From: Larix sibirica
Taxonomy: Eukaryota; Streptophyta; Pinopsida; Pinales; Pinaceae
Direction of reading: 5' to 3'
Assembly: GCA_004151065.3 (NCBI GenBank)
Contig: NWUY0300000173.1
Coordinates: 12,251-27,562, forward strand
DNA: 15,312 nt
The notes below the pieces were generated by a model. The model worked only from the letters and a program-made list of their open reading frames with translations, ran no database searches and was not told the DNA's origin. This document shows, one piece after another, positions 7,606 to 15,312 of this stretch. The stretch's first letter is position 1, and every line of letters starts with the position of its first letter. The position numbers and the translations under genes were made by a program.

Positions 7606-10008
7606 CTTCTTTGCAGCTTCATATTCCTCCTTAAGTTTCAGATACAAATTCTGTTTCTCCATTACCTGCATGTGATTTTCAAGCAAATTAGCATAACCAC
7701 ATTAAAATGACCTATTTTTTTGGTAAATACCAAATTGAGAAGACAGTATACCTTCTTGTCAAATTCTAGACGTTCAGCAGCTCGAGCATCGGCATGGAAG
7801 GTGAACTCCTGTACCTCTGTAAGAGGCATTCTAGGCACCTGAGGAATATGTACAGGCACACTGCATTTACAACATTTCAATCAGTCTTCCTTAAACAAAG
7901 ATTCAAAGAGCTATGATACTCTCACATTTTCAATATTACCATGTTTTCAGAGCTTCCAAAATCATTTAGAGGCAAGAGGAAAACATGTAGCTTGCATAAA
8001 CACAAGTACCCTGCCTTTGTTCTAAAATCATCAGCTGCAAGGAGCTAAACTCAAACACATTTTGGGGTTGAATTAACATCATACTCATGTAAACAAGCAC
8101 TGTTATATAACCAAAAGAACATTTGTACATGTCACCTTTTCAGTCATGGACATAGACAAATGCAACATCCCAAAAATACATGGCTGCTCAGCATTCAACT
8201 ATATCCATAGAGTTAAGTTACAAACAGATTGAACAAAGGATTGATGTTTACAATTACACTGGGAAGACTGTTTTCCTGAACTTTAACTGCCTAATGAAAA
8301 ATTTGCATATACAGTGAAGATCTAAGAAAGATCAAGCTCCGTATTCATGTTACATTCATGTGTCTGGTGTCTTCAGAGTAAGTATTCAGATTTCTAAATT
8401 GTAAATAATAATAATTCAAGGTGATGCTTATCTATAATGCTAAATAATAAGAATTCAAGGTGATGCCATCTACATATATGAATGTCTATAGCTGTGGAGT
8501 GGAATTATTACTGAAATGCACAGTTTCTTTGAATTGGTCATGTTAGAATTACAGAAACCTCTTATGTTAGTCTTCAGCAGTAACCAAGTGTGTAACTTCT
8601 CCTTTTAGCTCAAAATTGAAAAATAATTAAATTTTCAACACTACATCACTAACTTGGACATGTTGGGCTGAGCTCGGAATTTCCTCTTTTCAGCCTCTTC
8701 GTTCTCAGCTCTTGACCGCTCCTCCATCATTCGCTGCAGTTCTTCCTCATGCCTAATCAAACTCTCAAGCTGAAAAGGTTCTGGTTTAGTACACTCCTTG
8801 GCTTCTGGCTTTTGCGGGATCTGCAATGTGTGTTGGAAAGAACACAGAAACATAACAAGCTGTGATTAAAAAACAAATACACAAGACAACATGTTGTTTA
8901 CCCACAAGATTTTCATGATACACAAGACATTCACAACAGTATAGAAACAAATATCAAAGCTTATCCGAACCATATGCCATAAGCAACCCAAAATATGAGT
9001 GAGATAATCACCACCTTTAACTGAAGTTAAAAGTATCACATAATAAAACCACATTAAACAGCATCCCTTGTGCACTTACTACTGGATAATCAATAGTATA
9101 TGGTAATGGTTTTGCCCTAGGAATCCGTGCCTCTTCCTCTTTCCTTTTCTGTTCCTGCAACTCCAACATAAATTTTCTTTCTTTTTCTGCTCCCCGTTCC
9201 TGAATAGTCATGACACTCACAACTGTCACTATACTCTTACCAACTTTATATTATAAAGACATTTAAAATTTTGCAATATTTTACAAAAGGGGATGCTTTG
9301 ATTCAAAAAATCATGTGAGAAAATACAAACCTCAGTGAGGAGATGGAAAGGTTTAGGTACTGTTGGTTGACAAAGTGCATCCTGGTGAAGTTCGGAATTC
9401 AACGAGAGCTAGCCAACCACACAAAGAGAGAACTGGCCTGTAAGTCAAATCTGTTCTTGAATTACTCAATCTGAGTAGGTAGGATTTTACAATTTGACTG
9501 TTCATTCTTTCTTACACAGTAATGTTGAATTATCTGAGTATATACCATTTCTACTCAAAACAATCAGATGCCTTTAATACCTTTTCAAGAAGGTTAACAG
9601 GTGGAGGAGAGTGATAACAGCGCTCGTCCGTTGCAAAGTGGAATTCCTGGTGTTGATTTCATTTTCAAAGAACAAAAACCATTGCATCAATATCATGACT
9701 GAAATACAAGCAGTATTAAGTAATTCAGGGACCTGGAAATAAAGTGATCATACCAAGGGCGTTGTGGCTTGGCGCTTGGAATTGCGGAATATGCCCAGAT
9801 CCCCTCTACTGGAAAATATCTGTACAATGCAAAATTCACATTAGTAAATGATAATCAAACCAACTACTACAGTCAACACTATTCTTAACAAATCAAAGAC
9901 AATTTGCATTACAAGATAGAGCCCATTACCCTTTTATTGAGTGGCCTGGCCTTGAACTTGGGAATCTTTTCCAGCTCTTCTTTCTCCAATTCTTCTGTGC
10001 TTTTTACC
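7606..10008 (-). CDS. TPX2: TPX2 spindle assembly factor, eight internal exons (copy 1)
   Basis: Part of the gene for TPX2, the microtubule-associated protein that nucleates spindle microtubules and activates Aurora kinase, and whose import is importin-dependent. Exons in transcript order: 9930-10008, 9754-9819, 9581-9646, 9331-9408, 9080-9199, 8654-8820, 7752-7860, 7606-7665. All have GT-AG introns (86-793 bp) and compatible phases, giving one open frame of 248 codons. Landmarks: KIPKFKARPLNKR (residues 14-26), GDLGIFR, EFHFATDER (49-57), ERGAEKE (97-103), RIPRAKPLPYTIDYPV, then KPEPFQLESLIRHEEE in the TPX2 central region. PRMPLTEVQEFTFHADARA opens the conserved C-terminal TPX2 domain, followed by a charged helix VMEKQNLYLKLKEEYEAAKK (229-248). 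N-terminal Aurora-binding exons and the extreme C-terminal exon, with its usual PHARP-type motif, are missing. A LINE tail lies about 70 bp beyond the last exon. This is probably the same locus as copy 2. Confidence 0.9.
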
Positions 10009-10093
10009 CTAAAATGTTCACCAAGAATTATATTTGGATTGATATCAGACTCCTTTTATTTGATCTTTATATTTCATAAATGGCAATACTTAC

Positions 10094-10128
10094 ATTGGAT
10101 ATGGGCTTCATGATGTCCAAGTGAAATA
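10094..10128 (-). other. Candidate 35-nt TPX2 exon with in-frame stop (copy 1)
   Basis: On the minus strand this segment has a strong acceptor before it (TTATCCTTTCAG) and a near-perfect donor after it (GTAAGTA), and lies just upstream of the first clear TPX2 exon. Its 35 nt are not a multiple of three, and in the frame needed by the next exon it carries TGA five codons before the junction. Joining it to the next exon creates CCA-ATG-G across the splice, a good start context followed by VKSTEEL. It could be a 5' untranslated exon with a split start codon, a stop-bearing regulatory exon, or a splice-like chance. Confidence 0.45.
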
Positions 10129-10286
10129 CTGAAAGGATAATTCAACAGCGGCTATGTGCATTCAAATAAAAAAAACTCTAATAGATCTTACGATATGCCA
10201 AAAAAATATAATACTCATTGGCAAACAAGAAAACAAAACCTGTGGACTTTATATTGCATTCAAATTTCAAATGGTTTCTTAATATT

Positions 10287-10287
10287 N
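10287..10287. other. Single N, assembly join with unmerged overlap
   Basis: The 2709 bases before this N are the same as the 2709 bases after it. Some scaffolders write a single n where two contigs are judged to overlap but could not be merged. That fits this position exactly, and the N probably stands for no real base. Confidence 0.85.
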
Positions 10288-10315
10288 GAAACCAAAGTGG
10301 GAAATGACCACTGAC

Positions 10316-12718
10316 CTTCTTTGCAGCTTCATATTCCTCCTTAAGTTTCAGATACAAATTCTGTTTCTCCATTACCTGCATGTGATTTTCAAGCAAATTA
10401 GCATAACCACATTAAAATGACCTATTTTTTTGGTAAATACCAAATTGAGAAGACAGTATACCTTCTTGTCAAATTCTAGACGTTCAGCAGCTCGAGCATC
10501 GGCATGGAAGGTGAACTCCTGTACCTCTGTAAGAGGCATTCTAGGCACCTGAGGAATATGTACAGGCACACTGCATTTACAACATTTCAATCAGTCTTCC
10601 TTAAACAAAGATTCAAAGAGCTATGATACTCTCACATTTTCAATATTACCATGTTTTCAGAGCTTCCAAAATCATTTAGAGGCAAGAGGAAAACATGTAG
10701 CTTGCATAAACACAAGTACCCTGCCTTTGTTCTAAAATCATCAGCTGCAAGGAGCTAAACTCAAACACATTTTGGGGTTGAATTAACATCATACTCATGT
10801 AAACAAGCACTGTTATATAACCAAAAGAACATTTGTACATGTCACCTTTTCAGTCATGGACATAGACAAATGCAACATCCCAAAAATACATGGCTGCTCA
10901 GCATTCAACTATATCCATAGAGTTAAGTTACAAACAGATTGAACAAAGGATTGATGTTTACAATTACACTGGGAAGACTGTTTTCCTGAACTTTAACTGC
11001 CTAATGAAAAATTTGCATATACAGTGAAGATCTAAGAAAGATCAAGCTCCGTATTCATGTTACATTCATGTGTCTGGTGTCTTCAGAGTAAGTATTCAGA
11101 TTTCTAAATTGTAAATAATAATAATTCAAGGTGATGCTTATCTATAATGCTAAATAATAAGAATTCAAGGTGATGCCATCTACATATATGAATGTCTATA
11201 GCTGTGGAGTGGAATTATTACTGAAATGCACAGTTTCTTTGAATTGGTCATGTTAGAATTACAGAAACCTCTTATGTTAGTCTTCAGCAGTAACCAAGTG
11301 TGTAACTTCTCCTTTTAGTTCAAAACTGAAAAATAATTAAATTTTCAACACTACATCACTAACTTGGACATGTTGGGCTGAGCTCGGAATTTCCTCTTTT
11401 CAGCCTCTTCGTTCTCAGCTCTTGACCGCTCCTCCATCATTCGCTGCAGTTCTTCCTCATGCCTAATCAAACTCTCAAGCTGAAAAGGTTCTGGTTTAGT
11501 ACACTCCTTGGCTTCTGGCTTTTGCGGGATCTGCAATGTGTGTTGGAAAGAACACAGAAACATAACAAGCTGTGATTAAAAAACAAATACACAAGACAAC
11601 ATGTTGTTTACCCACAAGATTTTCATGATACACAAGACATTCACAACAGTATAGAAACAAATATCAAAGCTTATCCGAACCATATGCCATAAGCAACCCA
11701 AAATATGAGTGAGATAATCACCACCTTTAACTGAAGTTAAAAGTATCACATAATAAAACCACATTAAACAGCATCCCTTGTGCACTTACTACTGGATAAT
11801 CAATAGTATATGGTAATGGTTTTGCCCTAGGAATCCGTGCCTCTTCCTCTTTCCTTTTCTGTTCCTGCAACTCCAACATAAATTTTCTTTCTTTTTCTGC
11901 TCCCCGTTCCTGAATAGTCATGACACTCACAACTGTCACTATACTCTTACCAACTTTATATTATAAAGACATTTAAAATTTTGCAATATTTTACAAAAGG
12001 GGATGCTTTGATTCAAAAAATCATGTGAGAAAATACAAACCTCAGTGAGGAGATGGAAAGGTTTAGGTACTGTTGGTTGACAAAGTGCATCCTGGTGAAG
12101 TTCGGAATTCAACGAGAGCTAGCCAACCACACAAAGAGAGAACTGGCCTGTAAGTCAAATCTGTTCTTGAATTACTCAATCTGAGTAGGTAGGATTTTAC
12201 AATTTGACTGTTCATTCTTTCTTACACAGTAATGTTGAATTATCTGAGTATATACCATTTCTACTCAAAACAATCAGATGCCTTTAATACCTTTTCAAGA
12301 AGGTTAACAGGTGGAGGAGAGTGATAACAGCGCTCGTCCGTTGCAAAGTGGAATTCCTGGTGTTGATTTCATTTTCAAAGAACAAAAACCATTGCATCAA
12401 TATCATGACTGAAATACAAGCAGTATTAAGTAATTCAGGGACCTGGAAATAAAGTGATCATACCAAGGGCGTTGTGGCTTGGCGCTTGGAATTGCGGAAT
12501 ATGCCCAGATCCCCTCTACTGGAAAATATCTGTACAATGCAAAATTCACATTAGTAAATGATAATCAAACCAACTACTACAGTCAACACTATTCTTAACA
12601 AATCAAAGACAATTTGCATTACAAGATAGAGCCCATTACCCTTTTATTGAGTGGCCTGGCCTTGAACTTGGGAATCTTTTCCAGCTCTTCTTTCTCCAAT
12701 TCTTCTGTGCTTTTTACC
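10316..12718 (-). CDS. TPX2: TPX2 spindle assembly factor, eight internal exons (copy 2)
   Basis: Same eight exons as copy 1, shifted by 2710 bases: 12640-12718, 12464-12529, 12291-12356, 12041-12118, 11790-11909, 11364-11530, 10462-10570, 10316-10375. The coding sequence shows no difference from copy 1 and again gives 248 uninterrupted codons, from VKSTEELEKEEL through the central TPX2 repeats to the start of the C-terminal TPX2 domain. The last donor (GTCAGT, to the left of 10316) demands a further exon that is not present before the N. The upstream side (13000 onward) shows no recognisable N-terminal exon. The exon 8654-8820 equivalent (11364-11530) ends at a GTTAGT donor, chosen because only it keeps phase with the next exon (SN-VPVHIPQ). 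Most likely this is the real locus read a second time. Confidence 0.9.
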
Positions 12719-12803
12719 CTAAAATGTTCACCAAGAATTATATTTGGATTGATATCAGACTCCTTTTATTTGATCTTTATATTTCATAAATGGCAATACT
12801 TAC

Positions 12804-12838
12804 ATTGGATATGGGCTTCATGATGTCCAAGTGAAATA
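12804..12838 (-). other. Candidate 35-nt TPX2 exon with in-frame stop (copy 2)
   Basis: Identical to 10094-10128, including both splice sites and the TGA. Three of the five differences between the blocks lie just upstream of this exon (12885, 12909, 12933), but none is inside it, so the stop is not a single-copy sequencing error. Confidence 0.45.
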
Positions 12839-12996
12839 CTGAAAGGATAATTCAACAGCGGCTATGTGCATTCAAATAAAAAAAGCTCTAATAGATCTTA
12901 CGATATGCAAAAAAAATATAATACTCATTGGCGAACAAGAAAACAAAACCTGTGGACTTTATATTGCATTCAAATTTCAAATGGTTTCTTAATATT

Positions 12997-13770
12997 TATT
13001 GACTCAGCTATTAATCTCCAACTGTACTATCCTAGACAAAAGAAATCTTAATCAGCCAATTTTAAAAATATCATATCAAACAGGCACATGTAAATAAAGC
13101 TGCTGCTTTTGGATCGTCTACTCAGTTATGCCATTGTGTGCAATAATGTGCATTGAACCAGCATTGTGTGACAGACCTTTGGACAAATAAACAATAGTAA
13201 ATCATGAATAATAAAATATATCAATAAGATTACTTGTGGTTTCTATCGCTTATCCATGAAAAATGGCTATAAGGTGAGGCTTCAAGCCATGAAGTAAATT
13301 AGAACTAGAGCTGAGTAAGTTTATGCATGAACATTGATAGATGAACTTCAGAGTATGTTAAATTCTTAGCTCATTAAGATTTAAAAATCCTAATGTGGAC
13401 ATTGTTGTAACATCAAATCGCTCTCAGATTTTGTGTGCCTAATAAATTTATGTTGCTGCAACTTCTAAGCAAGTTGAGGAAGTTGGGCCCATAATGTTTA
13501 GTTATGCCCTCCAAGAATGACAACAAGGCAATGTGACTAGAGTTCTAGGCTAAAAGGATTTCTCAGGATTACTGGAAAGGAGGTAGTTCCTTCTTCGTTC
13601 ATTCTCATGTAACTTCATGGGGGAAAAAACATGAATATGAAACCTGATAGAACTGGGAAAGATATTGCTAAGTTTGCCAGAAATAAGAGTTGTATGTCAC
13701 AGACTCACCTTGAACTCTTTAGCTTTGACAAACTAGAACAGGAGATTGGGCTTCCCTCAGGCATTACGCG
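12997..13770. other. Upstream flank of TPX2 copy 2, no gene recognised
   Basis: AT-rich sequence on the 5' side of the minus-strand TPX2 exons. It should be an upstream intron or the promoter region. No segment matches TPX2 N-terminal motifs, and no strong TATA box or exon could be defined here. An open stretch on the plus strand from 13631 runs into the neighbouring LTR and has no recognisable motif. Confidence 0.4.
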
Positions 13771-13855
13771 TACAACAAGATATAAGAGTGATCTAATACA
13801 AGAAAGATCACATAGAAGAATAACCCAAAGAAAGAAACCCCAGAAAATAGTCTTC

Positions 13856-13897
13856 TCCTTGCTTGAGCAAATTTCCTCTTTGCTTGAGCGAATTTTT
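13856..13897. repeat. 21-bp tandem duplication in LTR leader
   Basis: CTCCTTGCTTGAGCAAATTT and CTCTTTGCTTGAGCGAATTT lie head to tail with a 21-base period and three or four differences. They sit downstream of the LTR TATA box on the minus strand. Confidence 0.8.
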
Positions 13898-13910
13898 TTG
13901 ATGATGAAAT

Positions 13911-13926
13911 GAGTGAGACGTCACTC
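13911..13926. repeat. Hairpin GAGTGA-GACG-TCACTC beside LTR TATA box
   Basis: A perfect 6-bp stem with a 4-base loop. It contains TGACGTC on the minus strand, a core bound by plant bZIP factors, placed just after the TATA box where transcription would start. Binding is inferred only. Confidence 0.5.
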
Positions 13927-13927
13927 T

Positions 13928-13935
13928 TATTTATA
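13928..13935 (-). promoter_or_regulatory. TATA box TATAAATA of the LTR
   Basis: A perfect plant TATA box on the minus strand (TATTTATA on the plus strand). In the LTR model, transcription would start about 30 bases downstream, near 13895-13905, giving an R-U5 of about 130 bases. Confidence 0.5.
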
Positions 13936-14088
13936 CTTGTCTTGAGGCTGACCTTTTCTTCTAGTGGGGTCGACTTGCTTCTCTTGACTAGTCCGACTTG
14001 TCTTTCTAGCATAATAATATTACTTTTATTATTATTCTCTTTGTGCCGACTTGGTGTGAGGATGCCTCACGCAGCTACAACACCAACA

Positions 14089-15095
14089 TATGCCTCAAAT
14101 ATGATAAATATTGTTTAACAAAAGATGAATTGCTCTTCATCTAATTTTCTAGCTAGAAAAGTGTTGAAGATGTTGATCTTGGGGAATAGGATGCTTTGCC
14201 TTTTTATTGAGTTTTAATATCAAGACATTCTTATCGGCTTAAGTTGAAAATGTCACTATGTGATGATTGTTTTTGAAGCAACTGGTGAAGATAATGAAGA
14301 TTTCGAGGAAGTGATTTGCACATAAGGATAATTTATAGCTAAGTGGCCTAGAGGAGCAGCCCAAGGGACATAAATATTCTTTGGTTAAATGTGACCACAT
14401 TTAGCCCTTTTCATCTCATTATATATTACTTCTATTAAGAAGAATTGTATCATTAGATCCCAACCATACATTCAATACGGATATTTGGCTATTTACTTTT
14501 AATATGTTCTTGTTTCTCACTCGCATTTGAAGACCAGTATCCCCACCTTTGCGCAATTCTAGTTAGTCAATGCCATTTCAGTGTCTATGTCTCATTATTG
14601 TTCCCCCAATCATTTCAATTTTATTGTTCAACATCAAATGCAGTTAGCATTGCTATTATTGCATTTGTTGCTTTGTTAAATGTAATAACTGTAAGTGTTA
14701 GGTAATAAAAGACACCATAGAGTGCATCCACCAGTGTGATGTTGAATACCTATTTGATAGTGAGTAAGAATTAAGTGGAATAGATAAGCTAGCAAATGCA
14801 AGTCCCAGTCTTGGTTGTAATAGTAGAAGATATGCTATCAAGACTCAAGAAGATGTGCAATTGAGAATTCAAGTAACATATAAAGTTAGAGGTTTCATTT
14901 AACCTTTCAATTTTTTTGAGTTCAATTTAGGCTGAACTTTTAGCATGCGATCTACATATGAATTCTGGTCATGACAAATGTATGCCCCCCTTGCAGTTTT
15001 AATTAGGTAGTGTGTCCAACTTCATGTTTTGGGTATCCTATCTGAGATGAAACCCTTGGTTGCTATGGTGAGACCTACACTGCTATATGGCAATG
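14089..15095. other. Anonymous AT-rich DNA, no gene recognised
   Basis: Low-GC noncoding sequence with no splice-site series, RNA gene or element ends that I can support. The longest notable open stretch on the plus strand (14768-14902, 44 codons, bounded by TAA on both sides) has no recognisable motif. Confidence 0.4.
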
Positions 15096-15170
15096 TTGTC
15101 AAACTCGGACTCATCAAAGACTGCTGGCTTGGGGCTCGATAGACTTGGTGACTCAGGAAAGACTCGACAA
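15096..15170. repeat. Degenerate GACTCG-rich tract
   Basis: ACTCGGACTC, GGGCTCGATAGACTTGG, GACTCAGG and GACTCGAC recur within 75 bases, giving a locally GC-richer, pseudo-repetitive patch in AT-rich DNA. It looks like a decayed piece of a repeat family built on GACTCGG units; which one is not known to me. Confidence 0.45.
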
Positions 15171-15312
15171 ATAGAAAATAAACTCAAAATATAGTAAATT
15201 TTGTGCACAAGAAAATATACTAATGACATTTCTAATTCATACAAGTTATAAAACCACATTCTATGCAGAAATTCATTGGATCATCTCATAAAAAATGACA
15301 ATACAACATTTG

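Larger units (their letters stand above)
7578..10286 (+). repeat. 2709-bp block, copy 1 (right end flush with N)
   Basis: Every base from GAAACCAAAG at 7578 to CTTAATATT at 10286 recurs 2710 bases further on (10288-12996), with only five differences noticed: 8609 C/T, 8616 T/C, 10175 A/G, 10199 C/A and 10223 A/G. None is in a coding exon. The copy ends exactly at the N at 10287 and the next copy begins directly after it. That is the geometry of two contigs whose overlapping ends were never merged. Confidence 0.97.
10288..12996 (+). repeat. 2709-bp block, copy 2 (left end flush with N)
   Basis: Direct repeat of 7578-10286. Its left end abuts the N; its right end runs without a break into unique sequence (TATTGACTCAGC from 12997). 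Copy 1 in contrast runs without a break on its left into LINE-bearing sequence. So each copy has one natural side and one side at the join, as expected for contig ends. Confidence 0.97.
13771..14088 (-). mobile_element. Probable Ty1/copia-type solo LTR
   Basis: On the minus strand this begins TGTTGGTGTTGTAGC, the typical TGTTGG start of copia LTRs. It carries TATAAATA about 155 bases in, then a leader with a 21-bp duplication, and ends ATCTTGTTGTAC near 13771. No primer-binding site follows and no polypurine tract precedes, so it appears to be a solo LTR left by recombination. Flanking pentamers GCATA and GCGTA could be a target duplication with one mismatch, which would put the end at 13771; the canonical terminal CA is not intact. 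An open frame crossing it (KFAQAKRKFAQARR) is only the translated duplication. The call rests on end motif, TATA position and length of about 318 bp; no second LTR was seen. Confidence 0.55.

Noticed and set aside
8402-8466. TAAATAATAA-AATTCAAGGTG occurring twice, 39 bp apart, as a regulatory array
   Set aside because: A small intronic duplication in a TPX2 intron (also in copy 2); nothing suggests a function.
8866-9075. 69-codon minus-strand open frame (repeated at 11576-11785)
   Set aside because: It lies wholly within a TPX2 intron bounded by good splice sites and has no conserved motif.
9904-10113. 69-codon plus-strand open frame (repeated at 12614-12823)
   Set aside because: Antisense shadow of a TPX2 exon and its introns.
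13764-14012. 82-codon minus-strand open frame (KFAQAKRKFAQARR...)
   Set aside because: It runs through the probable LTR, crossing its TATA box and the 21-bp tandem duplication; the repeated peptide is just the translated duplication.
14768-14902. 44-codon open stretch ending LRIQVTYKVRGFI
   Set aside because: The faint resemblance to adaptor-protein ear segments does not hold over more than a few residues; too short and unsupported.
1-15312. CRISPR array, bacterial operon, phage or defence system
   Set aside because: No spaced identical repeats, no prokaryotic genes and clear spliceosomal exons; the window is plant nuclear DNA.

Overview
The window is plant nuclear DNA: AT-rich and intron-containing, with degenerate non-LTR retrotransposons, a tRNA-derived SINE, a probable Ty1/copia solo LTR and fragments of two plant protein-coding genes. 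Both genes (a WIP-type C2H2 zinc finger and TPX2) and the LINEs with a plant-type RNase H domain point to a seed plant. The density of decayed LINEs would fit a gymnosperm, but the species cannot be fixed from this sequence. There is nothing bacterial here: no operons, CRISPR arrays or phage.

Layout. 1-336 is intron-like DNA ending at a splice acceptor. 337-696 is the decayed last exon of a WIP-domain zinc-finger transcription factor. 697-4045 is anonymous AT-rich DNA with a (TA)15 microsatellite, a diverged 70-bp direct repeat and a 91-bp tandem duplication. 4046-5406 holds the 3' half of a dead LINE on the minus strand (zinc-knuckle region and RNase H). A single N at 5407 separates it from a second dead LINE on the plus strand (5408-7534: reverse transcriptase with FVDD, then RNase H, then poly-A). 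That second LINE is interrupted by a SINE (6623-6873) with a target-site duplication.

From 7578 to 12996 a 2709-bp block occurs twice in direct orientation, meeting exactly at a single N (10287). Each block carries the same eight coding exons of a minus-strand TPX2 (spindle assembly factor) gene, 248 codons in one continuous frame. Because the end of the left piece equals the start of the right piece, flush with the N, the best explanation is an unmerged contig overlap and not a real tandem gene duplication. Five base differences seen between the copies, all outside coding exons, look like allelic or haplotype differences. The TPX2 gene is incomplete: exons for its N-terminal part and its extreme C-terminus are not seen.

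12997-15312 is again anonymous AT-rich DNA, except for the probable minus-strand solo LTR near 13771-14088, which has a TATA box and a TGTTGG end. The WIP pseudogene and the TPX2 gene have no evident functional relation, and their adjacency depends on the join at 5407 being right. No new biological system is evident. The most useful points are the false duplication, the unusual split start codon and stop-containing 35-nt exon of TPX2, and the nested SINE-in-LINE.
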